A stretch of 64,000 nucleotides of DNA from Bacteroidia bacterium. GTDB taxonomy: Bacteria; Bacteroidota; Bacteroidia; J057. The position numbers and the translations under genes were made by a program. Below, piece by piece: positions 27,139 to 36,055 of this stretch. Numbering within the stretch: the first letter of the stretch is position 1; every line of letters begins with the position of its first letter. Below the pieces are notes generated by a model. That model saw nothing but the letters and a program-made list of their open reading frames with translations, searched no databases and was not told where the DNA came from. The DNA lies in the NCBI GenBank assembly GCA_033391075.1, contig JAWPMV010000005.1, positions 372,001-436,000 of the forward strand, written 5' to 3'.

Positions 27139-27699
27139 ATGGGGCTTGATGTTCTGCTAAGCTGTGACAAGAATAAGGAGATGCGTAATGATCCGAAGCA
27201 CAAACACGGAACGAGCTCTTTGAGTAGTTCTTTTTGTCGCTTATTGACGGATAGTTGGAATATTCAACATGAGGAGCTCCACCTTATTCAAATTGGGAAA
27301 ATATACAGCATAGATACTTCGATATTCTTCAGTTTGATGGAAAGCCCCGAAGAGGACTATGAATACAGATTACCGTATGCAAAATCAGAGCAGGAACGCC
27401 AACTTATCCTAAATGAAATCAAGATGAAGGAAGAGAAACTAGCCCATAATTTTCCTAAGGTCCGGGAAACACTTCTTTCCCTCATCGAAAAACTTCAGGA
27501 TATCCCAAATCTGCCCCAATTGCTGAAAGAGTCCCCAAATGAACAATCAGCTTTAGCCTCATATTTTGCTGACTTCAACTCAAACCCGGGAGACGGATAT
27601 ATAGGGAATAATTTCGGGCAGGATTTGCGTAGTTTCAAGAAATATCTGGAACTAGCTGCTAGCTATGGTGCGACCCGTGTGTGGTTCTCCTTTGGCTAA
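27139..27699 (+). CDS. Unrecognised cytoplasmic protein
   Basis: 186 aa, soluble, starting MGLDVLLSCDKN. It has a helical central region rich in E, K and L (about 85-130) and ends with ASYGATRVWFSFG. No motif recognised. The 24-bp gap to the upstream esterase gene suggests co-transcription. Confidence 0.65.
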   Translation: MGLDVLLSCDKNKEMRNDPKHKHGTSSLSSSFCRLLTDSWNIQHEELHLIQIGKIYSIDTSIFFSLMESPEEDYEYRLPYAKSEQERQLILNEIKMKEEKLAHNFPKVRETLLSLIEKLQDIPNLPQLLKESPNEQSALASYFADFNSNPGDGYIGNNFGQDLRSFKKYLELAASYGATRVWFSFG

Positions 27700-27772
27700 G
27701 AAATCAAAGACTTTGAGGAAGTAAGCGAATCTGATGCTGGCCTTGGATACCTGAATATAAAAGAATACTAAA

Positions 27773-28594
27773 ATGAAAAAGAAGCTGGACTACCAGGAAA
27801 GAGAGATAGCCAACATATTTGATGAAGTCACCCTCTGGTCAGCCCCATTCGGCAGGCTCTTGCTAGAACATATGCCTATGCAAGCGGGGGCCACAGTTTT
27901 GGACATCGGCTTTGGTACAGGTTTCCCTTTGATAGAATTGAGCCAGCGCTTTGGGGAGAAATCCCAAATCTATGGCATAGATATCTGGAAAGAGGGTATT
28001 CATCGAACACAGGAAAAAATTGACACCCTCGAGCTGAGCAATATTGAAATTCTGGAAGAAAGTGCTGAAAAAATCCGACTAGAGGATAAGCACATTGACC
28101 TCATAACCTCAAACCTGGGTGTCAATAATTTCGATCGGAAAGAGGAGGTTTACCAGGAAATTCACCGTGTGCTGAAAAAAGGAGGAAAATTGGCCCTTAC
28201 CACCAATCCGATTGGCACCTTCGAAGAACTCTTTGATCTCTTTGCTACTATTTTCAAAGAGAAGAAGTTCTTGGTCGAAGGAAAGAAGCTGGAAAAATAT
28301 ATCAAACATAGAAATACAGCGGAAGGCATCATCTCGGAATTTGACCAATTTGGATTCAAACTCACGAAAGAAATCTCAGATGAGACCAATCATAGATTTG
28401 TCGATGCAGAAGCCCTGTTAAATCACAGTTTGATGCGGATCGGCTTCCGGGCATCCTGGGATAATTTACTTGAGGAGATGGATAAAAACCTTTTCTATGA
28501 AGATTTGCTCAAGAGAATCGGGAAAATTATTGAAACCGAAGGAGAATTTAGCATAAGAATCCCCATGCTCTACCTCGAATTTGAAAAAGTTTAA
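27773..28594 (+). CDS. SAM-dependent methyltransferase
   Basis: 273 aa. Class I methyltransferase fold with motif I VLDIGFGTGFPL (about 40-51), an acidic residue after the second strand (YGIDIW), and the DLITSNLGVNNF and LKKGGKLALTT segments typical of the methyltransferase-11 type. The C-terminal half is an extra alpha-helical region. The methyl acceptor is unknown. Confidence 0.92.
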   Translation: MKKKLDYQEREIANIFDEVTLWSAPFGRLLLEHMPMQAGATVLDIGFGTGFPLIELSQRFGEKSQIYGIDIWKEGIHRTQEKIDTLELSNIEILEESAEKIRLEDKHIDLITSNLGVNNFDRKEEVYQEIHRVLKKGGKLALTTNPIGTFEELFDLFATIFKEKKFLVEGKKLEKYIKHRNTAEGIISEFDQFGFKLTKEISDETNHRFVDAEALLNHSLMRIGFRASWDNLLEEMDKNLFYEDLLKRIGKIIETEGEFSIRIPMLYLEFEKV

Positions 28595-28763
28595 AGATAT
28601 TTCCATCCGCAAATGAAGATAAACGTGGGCTTCAGTGGCTCCCATATAAGCTTCAAAATAAATTAAAGCTTTGCTTTCCTCCGACTGTCTTTAGGAAGGG
28701 AAATCTAGTCTGCTGCAAACTTCCTCTTGCCCAATGCTAACAATAGGCTGAACGAATCATAAA

Positions 28764-29012
28764 ATGATAGGAATATTAGTCTCCCTTGCCATTTCCTGGC
28801 TACTCCTTTATCTACTGGAAAAGAAAAATCTTTGGGTTCTGGGATTTTTACCCAAGCAGAAAAGCTTAAGGGGTTTCTTTCTGGGATGCATATTTTCGGC
28901 TTTGCTATGTATATTTTTAAACTACTTCGAAGCATTCCTGAATCAACTGTATGAAAAAGGGATTCTGGAGAAAATACAGACAAAAAATGGAGACCTGTGG
29001 AAGAAAATTTAA
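28764..29012 (+). pseudogene. Truncated CPBP-type membrane protein gene
   Basis: 82 codons. The translation (SLAISWLLLYLLEKKNLWVL, then RGFFLGCIFSALL) looks like the first two membrane segments and linker of a CPBP intramembrane protease of the type found elsewhere in Bacteroidota. The frame then ends after a lysine-rich stretch. The motifs that would hold the EE and His residues are absent. It is probably the 5' remnant of a deleted gene, although a small membrane protein that is still expressed cannot be excluded. Another CPBP-like gene lies at 31363. Confidence 0.5.
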
Positions 29013-29061
29013 AGCTGGAAATCATGCCCTATTCCCACACATTCATCCTCTCTTTCAAAGT

Positions 29062-29127
29062 TTTACACTCCTTTAACAATCTTTTACAAAGAAAAAGATA
29101 AAGGGGCTTGCATTCGGTTTATGTTTG
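29062..29127 (+). promoter_or_regulatory. Triple TTTACA array and TAnnTTTG box (site B)
   Basis: TTTACA at 29062-29067, TTTAACA at 29072-29078 and TTTACA at 29083-29088 are spaced about 10.5 bp apart. The -7-type box TATGTTTG (29120-29127) follows after exactly 31 nt, and the ATG of the serine hydrolase gene is at 29140. The geometry is identical to sites A and C. No -33 TTG is present. Confidence 0.6.
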
Positions 29128-29139
29128 GGAAAAATACTT

Positions 29140-30618
29140 ATGACGACCTCCTATTTCCCGCACAGCCTCATTTCCCTATTAACTTTCTTCTTTTTAGCTT
29201 CCTGCCAGGGAGAATCCCAGCTAAAAGCCCAAAACGAAAAGCTTTCCTCCAAAGCTGAACAGATTGAAAATCTCATAGGCCTGTATTCGGACTATGGAGG
29301 CTTCAATGGATCTGTTTTAGTGGCGCATGAGGGAAAAATCTTGTATAAAGGAGGATACGGCAAGGCGAATATGGAATGGGACATTCCTAATGAGCTTGAT
29401 ACCAAGTTTCAAATCGCTTCTGTAAGCAAGCAGTTCACGGCTATGCTGGTTATGCAGCTGGTTTCAGAAGGCAAATTGGATCTACATGAGCCCATTTCTA
29501 CTTATCTTCCTGATTACCCTACAGAAAAAGGAGATCAAATAAACATTCACCAATTACTGACCCATTCTTCTGGTGTCCCCAATGCCCAGGGAAAGGATAA
29601 AGCTTTTCTCCCAAAAGATATGGTCAATCAGTTTGCAAATGACAAGCTGGAATTTTCTCCAGGAGAGAAATTTGGCTACAGCAATTCTGGTTATGTGCTC
29701 CTGGGATATCTGATGGAGACCCTAACAGAAAAAAGCTATGAGGAGCTCTTGAAGGAGCGAATTTTCGAGCCCCTTGGCATGGAAAATTCCGGATTCTACC
29801 GACACCGGGCTATTATCAATAAAATGTCCTCCGGCTATGTCAAAGGTTTTGGCGATTTTTTCGATATGGATAATACCGATGAATCTTCGGCTTATTCTGC
29901 AGGAGGGATTTATGCAACGGTAGAAGACCTGTATGTATGGGATCAGGCTTTGTATACAGAGAAACTCCTTCCTCAAGCCTACAAAGATCAGCTTTTCACG
30001 AAACACATAGCTGATCCGGGCTATGGAGGGCATTATGGCTATGGTTGGGAATTGATCGACAGAAAAGTAGGGGATAGCGATAGCCTCATAGAAACGATCA
30101 GTCATGGAGGGAGGATTGGGGGCTATTTAGCATCTATCAGAAGAATGCCTTCCAGCCGTTCCAGCATCATTTTACTAAGCAACACCAATTACGCCTTCCT
30201 CAATTCAATTTCTAAAGCAATTACCGGGATATTATACGATAAGCCATACAGCTTACCCCTAAAACCCCTGGCCTTATTTATGAATGAAGTCATAGAAAAA
30301 GAAGGCATCGATAAAGGTATTTCCTATTACAAAGAGCATAAAGATTCGGATGAGTATTATGTCTCGGAGCAGGAACTCATAATTGCAGGCTATAAAAAAC
30401 TGCATGCAGGTAATGCCGAAGATGCTGCCAAAATATTCAAATTGAGTATACAGGTATTTCCTGATAGAGATAATCCCTATGACAGTTATGCGGAAGCCCT
30501 GATGGAATTAGGCGAAAGGGAAGAATCAATTAAATTCTACAAAAAATCGCTGGAGATAAATCCCAATAACCAAAATGCCGTAAGAATGATAGAGAAGTTG
30601 GAAAGAGATGAGCCCTGA
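29140..30618 (+). CDS. Beta-lactamase-family serine hydrolase lipoprotein with TPR tail
   Basis: 492 aa from the ATG at 29140; an in-frame TTG 15 bp upstream lies inside the predicted promoter box. The lipobox FFLASC puts the lipidated Cys at 22. The serine hydrolase domain has S94-V-S-K97 (SVSKQF), YSN in FGYSNSGY, and SHGGRIGGY as the KTG-equivalent. TPR units occupy about 400-490. Paralogue of the 17817 protein. It is expected at the periplasmic face of a membrane, hydrolysing an ester or peptide bond. It is first in an operon-like run with the 30653 lipoprotein gene and the 31363 membrane protein gene, all behind site B. Confidence 0.93.
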   Translation: MTTSYFPHSLISLLTFFFLASCQGESQLKAQNEKLSSKAEQIENLIGLYSDYGGFNGSVLVAHEGKILYKGGYGKANMEWDIPNELDTKFQIASVSKQFTAMLVMQLVSEGKLDLHEPISTYLPDYPTEKGDQINIHQLLTHSSGVPNAQGKDKAFLPKDMVNQFANDKLEFSPGEKFGYSNSGYVLLGYLMETLTEKSYEELLKERIFEPLGMENSGFYRHRAIINKMSSGYVKGFGDFFDMDNTDESSAYSAGGIYATVEDLYVWDQALYTEKLLPQAYKDQLFTKHIADPGYGGHYGYGWELIDRKVGDSDSLIETISHGGRIGGYLASIRRMPSSRSSIILLSNTNYAFLNSISKAITGILYDKPYSLPLKPLALFMNEVIEKEGIDKGISYYKEHKDSDEYYVSEQELIIAGYKKLHAGNAEDAAKIFKLSIQVFPDRDNPYDSYAEALMELGEREESIKFYKKSLEINPNNQNAVRMIEKLERDEP

Positions 30619-30652
30619 CTTACTCAGCACATAGCCCTAAACACAATTATCC

Positions 30653-31360
30653 ATGATGGGAAGACTGCTCCTAATTTTTGCCACGATTTGCTTATGTACT
30701 TGTAAAAGTCCTCCTGCGAAAGAAAATGACAGCAGCCGAATCAAGCCGGATTCAGAAATAGAAGAAGGCTTCACGGCATTAAATCTCGAAGAATACCTTT
30801 CTGGTCATTTGCTCATAGGTAAAAAATCTAGCCTGAAAGGGCTTACCGCTCTCCATATAAAAGGGGATCGATCTTATGAATTTGATGAAAGGGGAAATAT
30901 CCTTGCTGTCTATGACATCAGCAATAATTATACGGTTTACAGCTATGATGACAAGGATCGATTGGTCAAGTTTGAAATCAAACAACATACGCCTGCAGAA
31001 ACCTATCATGAAGTGCTGTATACCTATTCGGGGACAGATTCGGTCATAGAAATCCAGAAGTCTTCAATAACCGATGGGGAAATGCGCTTAAGCGAAGCAG
31101 TCAAAGAGCATATTTCTCTCGATGCAGAAAGAGTAAAAGAGCTCTATTTCCTTAAAGAAAAAGACCATGAATTTTATATACATGAGGAGAAAGGCGAAAT
31201 CCTGACTTATGAGGAAGATATGATATTCTGCTGTGGGGTACTTATGAAGGGGCAAAACAAATTGACCTATTTCATCAAGCAAAATGGGCGAATTGACAGC
31301 CTCATAATTAGAAGTATGGAAGAAGATAATGAGATGAAATTTGAATATGAGTACGACTAA
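30653..31360 (+). CDS. Lipoprotein with YD-type repeats
   Basis: 235 aa. The lipobox ICLCTC places the Cys at 17. The body carries tyrosine-rich strands (YEFDERGNILAVYDI, VYSYDDKDRLVKFEI, EVLYTYSGTDSVIE) like the repeats in the 22331 protein. No enzyme motif. It starts 34 bp after the serine hydrolase stop codon, and its own stop is 2 bp before the next gene, so it sits inside an operon. Confidence 0.75.
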   Translation: MMGRLLLIFATICLCTCKSPPAKENDSSRIKPDSEIEEGFTALNLEEYLSGHLLIGKKSSLKGLTALHIKGDRSYEFDERGNILAVYDISNNYTVYSYDDKDRLVKFEIKQHTPAETYHEVLYTYSGTDSVIEIQKSSITDGEMRLSEAVKEHISLDAERVKELYFLKEKDHEFYIHEEKGEILTYEEDMIFCCGVLMKGQNKLTYFIKQNGRIDSLIIRSMEEDNEMKFEYEYD

Positions 31361-31362
31361 GT

Positions 31363-32022
31363 ATGGAGCATGAAACTCAAGCCTCCTCCGAGCGCAGAAA
31401 ATGGCTGGAAATTGTAGCGGTAGCACTGACCGGTTTGGGCAAACCTATCTTTATGGACTTCCTGGACTGGCGCTTCTTCTACATCGCTACGGCTTGTTTA
31501 GGCTGGGCGGCATACATATTATACCGAAGCAAAAGTAGCCCGGGTATTTTGCAGTATTGGGGATTTCGCAGGGATAATTTCAAAGAGGTGTTCATGCTGC
31601 TCCTCCCCTATGTTTTATTGGCAAGTCTAGTTTTTGTCTTGCTGGGCCATTGGAGGGGAAGTCTAAACCTCTCCTGGCATATTCTTCCCATTATGTTGAT
31701 CTATCCCATTTGGGGTGTCATTCAGCATTTTCTCATCCTGGCACTTTTTGGGGGAAATTTGCAGGAACAAATGCGTTACCCTATTCCCAAATGGCTCATT
31801 GTAATCCTTACTGCCTTCCTTTTTGCCATTGTACACTATCCCTTTCCCTTACTCATCGCAGGAACTTTTGTCCTCGCTCTTGTCTATGTCCTGGTTTATC
31901 TAAAATCACGCAACCTTTGGGTCCTCGGCATGTACCACGGCTTTCTGGGAGCTGTCTTTTTCTACAGCATTATGGAAAGAGATCCCTGGCTAGAGATATT
32001 TGGAGCATTGGGTTTGGCTTAA
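31363..32022 (+). CDS. CPBP-like intramembrane protein
   Basis: 219 aa with about six to seven membrane segments. The CPBP (Abi) family pattern is recognisable in FLFAIVHYPFP (motif FxxxH) and GMYHGFLGAVFF (final His motif). The position of the catalytic EE motif reads PIWGVIQHFLILAL, without the double Glu. It may therefore be an inactive or divergent member. It is the third gene of the run behind site B, starting 2 bp after the previous stop. Confidence 0.75.
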   Translation: MEHETQASSERRKWLEIVAVALTGLGKPIFMDFLDWRFFYIATACLGWAAYILYRSKSSPGILQYWGFRRDNFKEVFMLLLPYVLLASLVFVLLGHWRGSLNLSWHILPIMLIYPIWGVIQHFLILALFGGNLQEQMRYPIPKWLIVILTAFLFAIVHYPFPLLIAGTFVLALVYVLVYLKSRNLWVLGMYHGFLGAVFFYSIMERDPWLEIFGALGLA

Positions 32023-32123
32023 GGATTAAATTTTCTCTTTTTTGAGGCCAGAACATTGGATTTTTCGAACGGGAACTATGAAGCTATACGTTTTGCATTC
32101 AGAGAGATAAAAATTTGTTTCCT

Positions 32124-32378
32124 ATGTCAAGCCTCTCCAATAAATTCTTCGAAAACAAATGGGTCAGAATCGGCCTCTACTTCGTATCTATCCTGGGAAT
32201 AGGAGTCACGCTCGCAAATGGCTTCATCGATGGAAATTGGCCCCAAAGCTTCAGTGAAATCCTGATACCCCTACTGCTCGCTGTATATGTGATCCTGGAT
32301 ATTCTCCGAATGCAGGAAAAAAAGAAAGAATTAGCAAAAGAAGAAGAGGGTAAAATCGATGAAATAGGGAAGAATTGA
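32124..32378 (+). CDS. Small membrane protein
   Basis: 84 aa from the ATG at 32124 (an in-frame TTG lies 9 bp upstream). There are two membrane segments (about 14-32, 44-63) and a very charged tail (QEKKKELAKEEEGK). Not recognised. It may be the last gene of the 29140 operon. Confidence 0.6.
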   Translation: MSSLSNKFFENKWVRIGLYFVSILGIGVTLANGFIDGNWPQSFSEILIPLLLAVYVILDILRMQEKKKELAKEEEGKIDEIGKN

Positions 32379-32629
32379 AGTCCCATGAAAAGCTCTGTTC
32401 TTTATCCAAATCGGAGCAGTCTGATTCAGCTGAAATTTTAGTAAATTAGCTTTCCCTCCATTTTTGAAGTTCTTGTGAAGGAAATTAGGCCTGAATGAAT
32501 TAAGAGGGGCAAACCCCGCCGCTGAGAAATAGGAATTACGACCTTCCCCTTTACTTAAATACATTGTAAAGACTTTCCTCCCATCTTATCTACACGAAAG
32601 CCACTATCTCTGTTTAATCAAAAAAAGAG

Positions 32630-33760
32630 ATGATGAAACGCATAGTACAGAGTATCGTCTTACTGGTAGTCATGAGTAGCACTTACTCACAAGTAGACAA
32701 GTTTACAATCGGTGAGATCCACAGCTTTACGTCCGAGATTCTGAAGGAAGAACGAAAAATTGCCCTTTATCTCCCACAAGACTACCAGCAATCCGGCAAA
32801 AATTATCAAGTGCTATACCTCCTGGATGGTGAGTGGAATTTTCCTTTTGTGGCTAGTCTTTCAGAAAAATTAGTCGCAAGTGGCGATATGCCCCCTTTAA
32901 TCATTGTAGGCATCCTCAATAACAACAGAAATAAAGACCTGACACCGCCGGGAAAAAATGACAATAAGACAAGATTTGGCGGAGGCGAATTTTTTCTCAA
33001 ATTCCTGACAGAAGAACTCAAACCCTGGATAGAAGAGAAATACAGAACCCATCCCTACAGTATCCTCGCAGGACATTCCTTTGGAGGCTTATTCAGCATC
33101 TATGCTATGATGAAACAGCCGGATCAGTTTCAAGCCTTTATCTCTCTGAGCCCCAGCTTAGGGAGAAATGGTGAACAGCAAATTCGAATAGCCCAGGATT
33201 TCTTTCCGCAAAAAACGTCCTTTCCCAAGAGTTTGTACCTGGCTATCGGGGATGAAAGTGGCTATACCTACAGCAGCTCTCAAAAATTCCAGAAACTCCT
33301 TCAAAAGAAGCTTCCGGAGGAAATGAGGTTCAAATTTGAACTCCTGAATGAGGAAAACCATGTATCCATGACCATTGGAGGCTTTGTTCATGCTTTGAAG
33401 TTCCTGTATGAAGGCTATAATCCCGAACACTTAGGCAAGCTGGATGAGATTTTTTTAGTAGAAAGCCATTATGAAGATCTATCGAAAAGATATGGCCATC
33501 TTATCCCGATACCGGAACAATTTTACCAAACCTTCACTGCTGAACAGATTTCATTCAGGGATTATGAGTATGCCCTCTACATTCTGAGTAAATACAAAGC
33601 CGCTTATCCCCTATCCCTGGAGATGCTCGCTCAATATGCGACTGTTTACCTCTTAAAAGGAGAGTTTGAGGAGGCGAAAAAGTATTATATGCAATTGAAG
33701 GATCAGGGAGTAGAAGATGAAAATTTGGAAAAAATCCTGCAACAAATAGATCGGAAATAA
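32630..33760 (+). CDS. Secreted esterase (putative esterase family) with TPR tail
   Basis: 376 aa with a signal peptide ending TYSQ. The domain is the Fes/esterase-D-like fold: YQVLYLLDGEWNF, ILAGHSFGGLFS (nucleophile Ser near 147), and the acid and His further on (LAIGDES and NHVSM). A short TPR-like region forms the C-terminus (about 320-375). Similar Bacteroidota proteins hydrolyse siderophore or acyl esters in the periplasm. ATG codons at 32630 and 32633 are both possible. Confidence 0.9.
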   Translation: MMKRIVQSIVLLVVMSSTYSQVDKFTIGEIHSFTSEILKEERKIALYLPQDYQQSGKNYQVLYLLDGEWNFPFVASLSEKLVASGDMPPLIIVGILNNNRNKDLTPPGKNDNKTRFGGGEFFLKFLTEELKPWIEEKYRTHPYSILAGHSFGGLFSIYAMMKQPDQFQAFISLSPSLGRNGEQQIRIAQDFFPQKTSFPKSLYLAIGDESGYTYSSSQKFQKLLQKKLPEEMRFKFELLNEENHVSMTIGGFVHALKFLYEGYNPEHLGKLDEIFLVESHYEDLSKRYGHLIPIPEQFYQTFTAEQISFRDYEYALYILSKYKAAYPLSLEMLAQYATVYLLKGEFEEAKKYYMQLKDQGVEDENLEKILQQIDRK

Positions 33761-33860
33761 AGTCCTGCCTGAAAATCCTGCTAATGTGATTTCTACCGTG
33801 AAATCATTTTTGGGTGTATCTTCGAATACTGAATCATAGCACAGATTTCAACGCACAATA

Positions 33861-34463
33861 ATGAAATACTTTCTCCTCATAGCTTCATCTATCCTTTTTA
33901 CTAGCTGCAATCCTTCCCCGAATCAAAAAAAGGGCGAAGTCTTAGAATCACTCGATACAGTCTCCAAAATGGAGCAGATACAGCTGAAAGCAATTCCAGA
34001 AACCCATTCCCCAAAAATAGACCTGGATGCTGCTTTAGCGGATGAATTAGATGATCACCTAACTGATCTTCGGGAGGGAGTACTTGGACTATGCTGCTAT
34101 GACCTATTGGAGGTTCGTTTGAACTATGACTACTTCAGGGAATCAGTTGAAATCAGTGAAAAAGATAGCATGGAAATCAAGGTATATCGGGGAGGAAAGT
34201 CATTTTTCAAAACCTACTACAACGATCACCCAAAAGTAATGAGTGTAATCCTGTTTTCAGGCAGACTTCTGGAGAATGAAGCAATTGCAAATCCAGAGAT
34301 TCAATTGGGAATGCCTAAAAACCAACTCTTGAATCTCTTATTTAAACCGAGTCCCTTGTTTGACAAGTTTACTCAAATGGATATTTATGAGAATGAATAC
34401 GGAGATGCCTATACATCCTATGTATTTGCAGGAGATAGCCTTGCAGAGATTCATTTTCATTAG
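33861..34463 (+). CDS. Lipoprotein of unknown function
   Basis: 200 aa. Lipobox ILFTSC, Cys 16. Two adjacent Cys (LCCYDLLEV) lie mid-chain. The C-terminal half (PEIQLGMPKNQLLNLLF, then YEDAYTSYVFAGDSLAEI-like strands) resembles the small beta-rich BamE-type fold only loosely. Not recognised. Confidence 0.7.
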   Translation: MKYFLLIASSILFTSCNPSPNQKKGEVLESLDTVSKMEQIQLKAIPETHSPKIDLDAALADELDDHLTDLREGVLGLCCYDLLEVRLNYDYFRESVEISEKDSMEIKVYRGGKSFFKTYYNDHPKVMSVILFSGRLLENEAIANPEIQLGMPKNQLLNLLFKPSPLFDKFTQMDIYENEYGDAYTSYVFAGDSLAEIHFH

Positions 34464-34600
34464 GGGGATGAAGGAACAAACAAGCTTTGAGGACAGCATC
34501 CAATCCAACTTTCTCTACTCCTTTCTTCAAATAATGCAACCCTTGTCCCAAAAATTCCCTCCTTCAAAAAGGATTTATTCACAGCAAAACTACCACCAAC

Positions 34601-35455
34601 ATGAATAAACGTTATACACTTGTATCCCTTTTCTGCTTTGTCATCCTTTTCGCTTACCCACAATCAGAAAATAGTCCAGAGGAATACACCTACGATAAGC
34701 AAAACAACCTAAAAATCTATTGCGTCAAACCCGCGGATTTCGACCCGGACAAACAATATCCGGCCATCCTCATTTTTCATGGCGGAGGTTGGTCCATCGG
34801 TGAAGCATCCTGGGGCTTTGGCAGTGCAAAACATTATGCAAGCAAAGGAATGGTCGCTTTTTCGGTGCAGTATCGACTTCAGGATTCCACGACTATCATT
34901 ACTCCCTATGAGTCTGTACTCGATGCACAAACCGCTATTCGTTGGGTCAGAAATCATGCTGAGAAATTTGCAGTGAATCCCGATATGATAGCTGCCTATG
35001 GTTGGTCTGCAGGCGCTCATCTGGCCGCTTGTGCAGCAGTTTTCGAAAATCTCCACAAGCCCGACGAAAAAATTTCCAGTGCCCCCAATCTTTTAGCCTT
35101 AAAGTCCCCGGCCCTATCTCTCATGTTGTATCGCAATTTTCAGAGCAGACTGGGAGATAAGATTGCAGTGGAAAAGCTTTCACCTGCCGAACATGTTAAC
35201 TCTCATACCCCTGCAAGCATCATTGTTATCGGAAAAACAGATACCGTAACTCCTCTGGAGGGCTCAGAATTGTTCCATAAAAATATGCAGGCCAATGGAA
35301 ATGATTCGGAATTGCATGTATATGATGGTGTAGGTCATTTATTTACCCCATCTACTGAACCCGATGATGACTGGCCAAATCCAGATAAGAAAGTCGTTCA
35401 GCAAGCTCAGGACGCCATAGATGCTTTTCTCCTGAAACATGGTTATATTAAGTAA
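34601..35455 (+). CDS. Secreted alpha/beta hydrolase (BD-FAE/acetyl-esterase-like)
   Basis: 284 aa with a signal peptide (about 1-20). Motifs: HGGGWSIG near 62 (oxyanion hole), GWSAGAHLAA near 135 (nucleophile Ser), the acid in IIVIGKTDTVTPLEG, and the His in YDGVGHLF. The arrangement matches acetyl-xylan/feruloyl-type or kynurenine-formamidase-like hydrolases of the BD-FAE group. It is probably periplasmic and may deacetylate a carbohydrate. Confidence 0.92.
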   Translation: MNKRYTLVSLFCFVILFAYPQSENSPEEYTYDKQNNLKIYCVKPADFDPDKQYPAILIFHGGGWSIGEASWGFGSAKHYASKGMVAFSVQYRLQDSTTIITPYESVLDAQTAIRWVRNHAEKFAVNPDMIAAYGWSAGAHLAACAAVFENLHKPDEKISSAPNLLALKSPALSLMLYRNFQSRLGDKIAVEKLSPAEHVNSHTPASIIVIGKTDTVTPLEGSELFHKNMQANGNDSELHVYDGVGHLFTPSTEPDDDWPNPDKKVVQQAQDAIDAFLLKHGYIK

Positions 35456-35495
35456 GCAAGACTGCATATTCTCCTGGCAATGAACCTTCCCTGAT

Positions 35496-35945
35496 TTGAT
35501 TCAAAAACTCGATCACAAAAACAGATCAATAGCCAAAGAGATACAAAGCCTCTTTTATGCTTCTTATTTGGTCGAAGCAAAAATTCTGGGGGCAAAAGAA
35601 TTTCCCCCTCTTGAGCGGAAGCTCGAAGATTATATCTATGCGGATACAGAATTTTATGGCTATTGGAAAGGAGAAAAAATTGCAGGGATTATCGAAATAA
35701 CAAAGGGAACAGTTAGCACTGAAATAGATAGCCTGGTCGTACATCCTGATCATTTTCGACAAGGAATCGCTAAACAGCTCCTAGATTTTGTGTTTAAAAA
35801 CTTTGATTCAAAGCTATTCAGGGTCGAGACAGGTGCGGAAAATGAGCCCGCGGTAAAATTGTATGAAAAAGTAGGCTTTCGGGAAGAACGACAATGGGAC
35901 ACCTTCTTTGGGATACGAAAAGTCAGCTTTATCCTGGAAAAATAG
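35496..35945 (+). CDS. GNAT family N-acetyltransferase (TTG start)
   Basis: 149 aa. Motif A is DSLVVHPDHFRQGIAKQLLDF (R/QxxGxA), and motif B is ENEPAVKLYEKVGF. The only in-frame start that keeps the fold is the TTG at 35496: a stop codon lies 15 bp upstream, and the next ATG would remove most of the domain. The N-terminus (IQKLDHKNRSIAKEIQSLF) matches a Bacteroidota/Firmicutes GNAT subgroup. Substrate unknown. 40 bp after the esterase gene. Confidence 0.88.
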   Translation: MIQKLDHKNRSIAKEIQSLFYASYLVEAKILGAKEFPPLERKLEDYIYADTEFYGYWKGEKIAGIIEITKGTVSTEIDSLVVHPDHFRQGIAKQLLDFVFKNFDSKLFRVETGAENEPAVKLYEKVGFREERQWDTFFGIRKVSFILEK

Positions 35946-35992
35946 TCTGGTCTTTTCTTTAACAATATGCCGATATAGCCGTTATTGCTATT

Positions 35993-36040
35993 AGATGTCC
36001 GTACCGGATATCTACTATAATTCTACGCTTATCTAGCGTA
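35993..36040 (+). promoter_or_regulatory. Two hairpins before the LytTR gene
   Basis: AGATGTCCG (35993-36001) pairs with CGGATATCT (36005-36013) around a 3-nt loop with one G-T pair. TACGCT (36024-36029) pairs with AGCGTA (36035-36040) around a 5-nt loop. They fill the leader of the LytTR gene. They may terminate the GNAT transcript or be operators; no strong T tract follows either. Confidence 0.4.
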
Positions 36041-36055
36041 AACAATCAGGAATGC

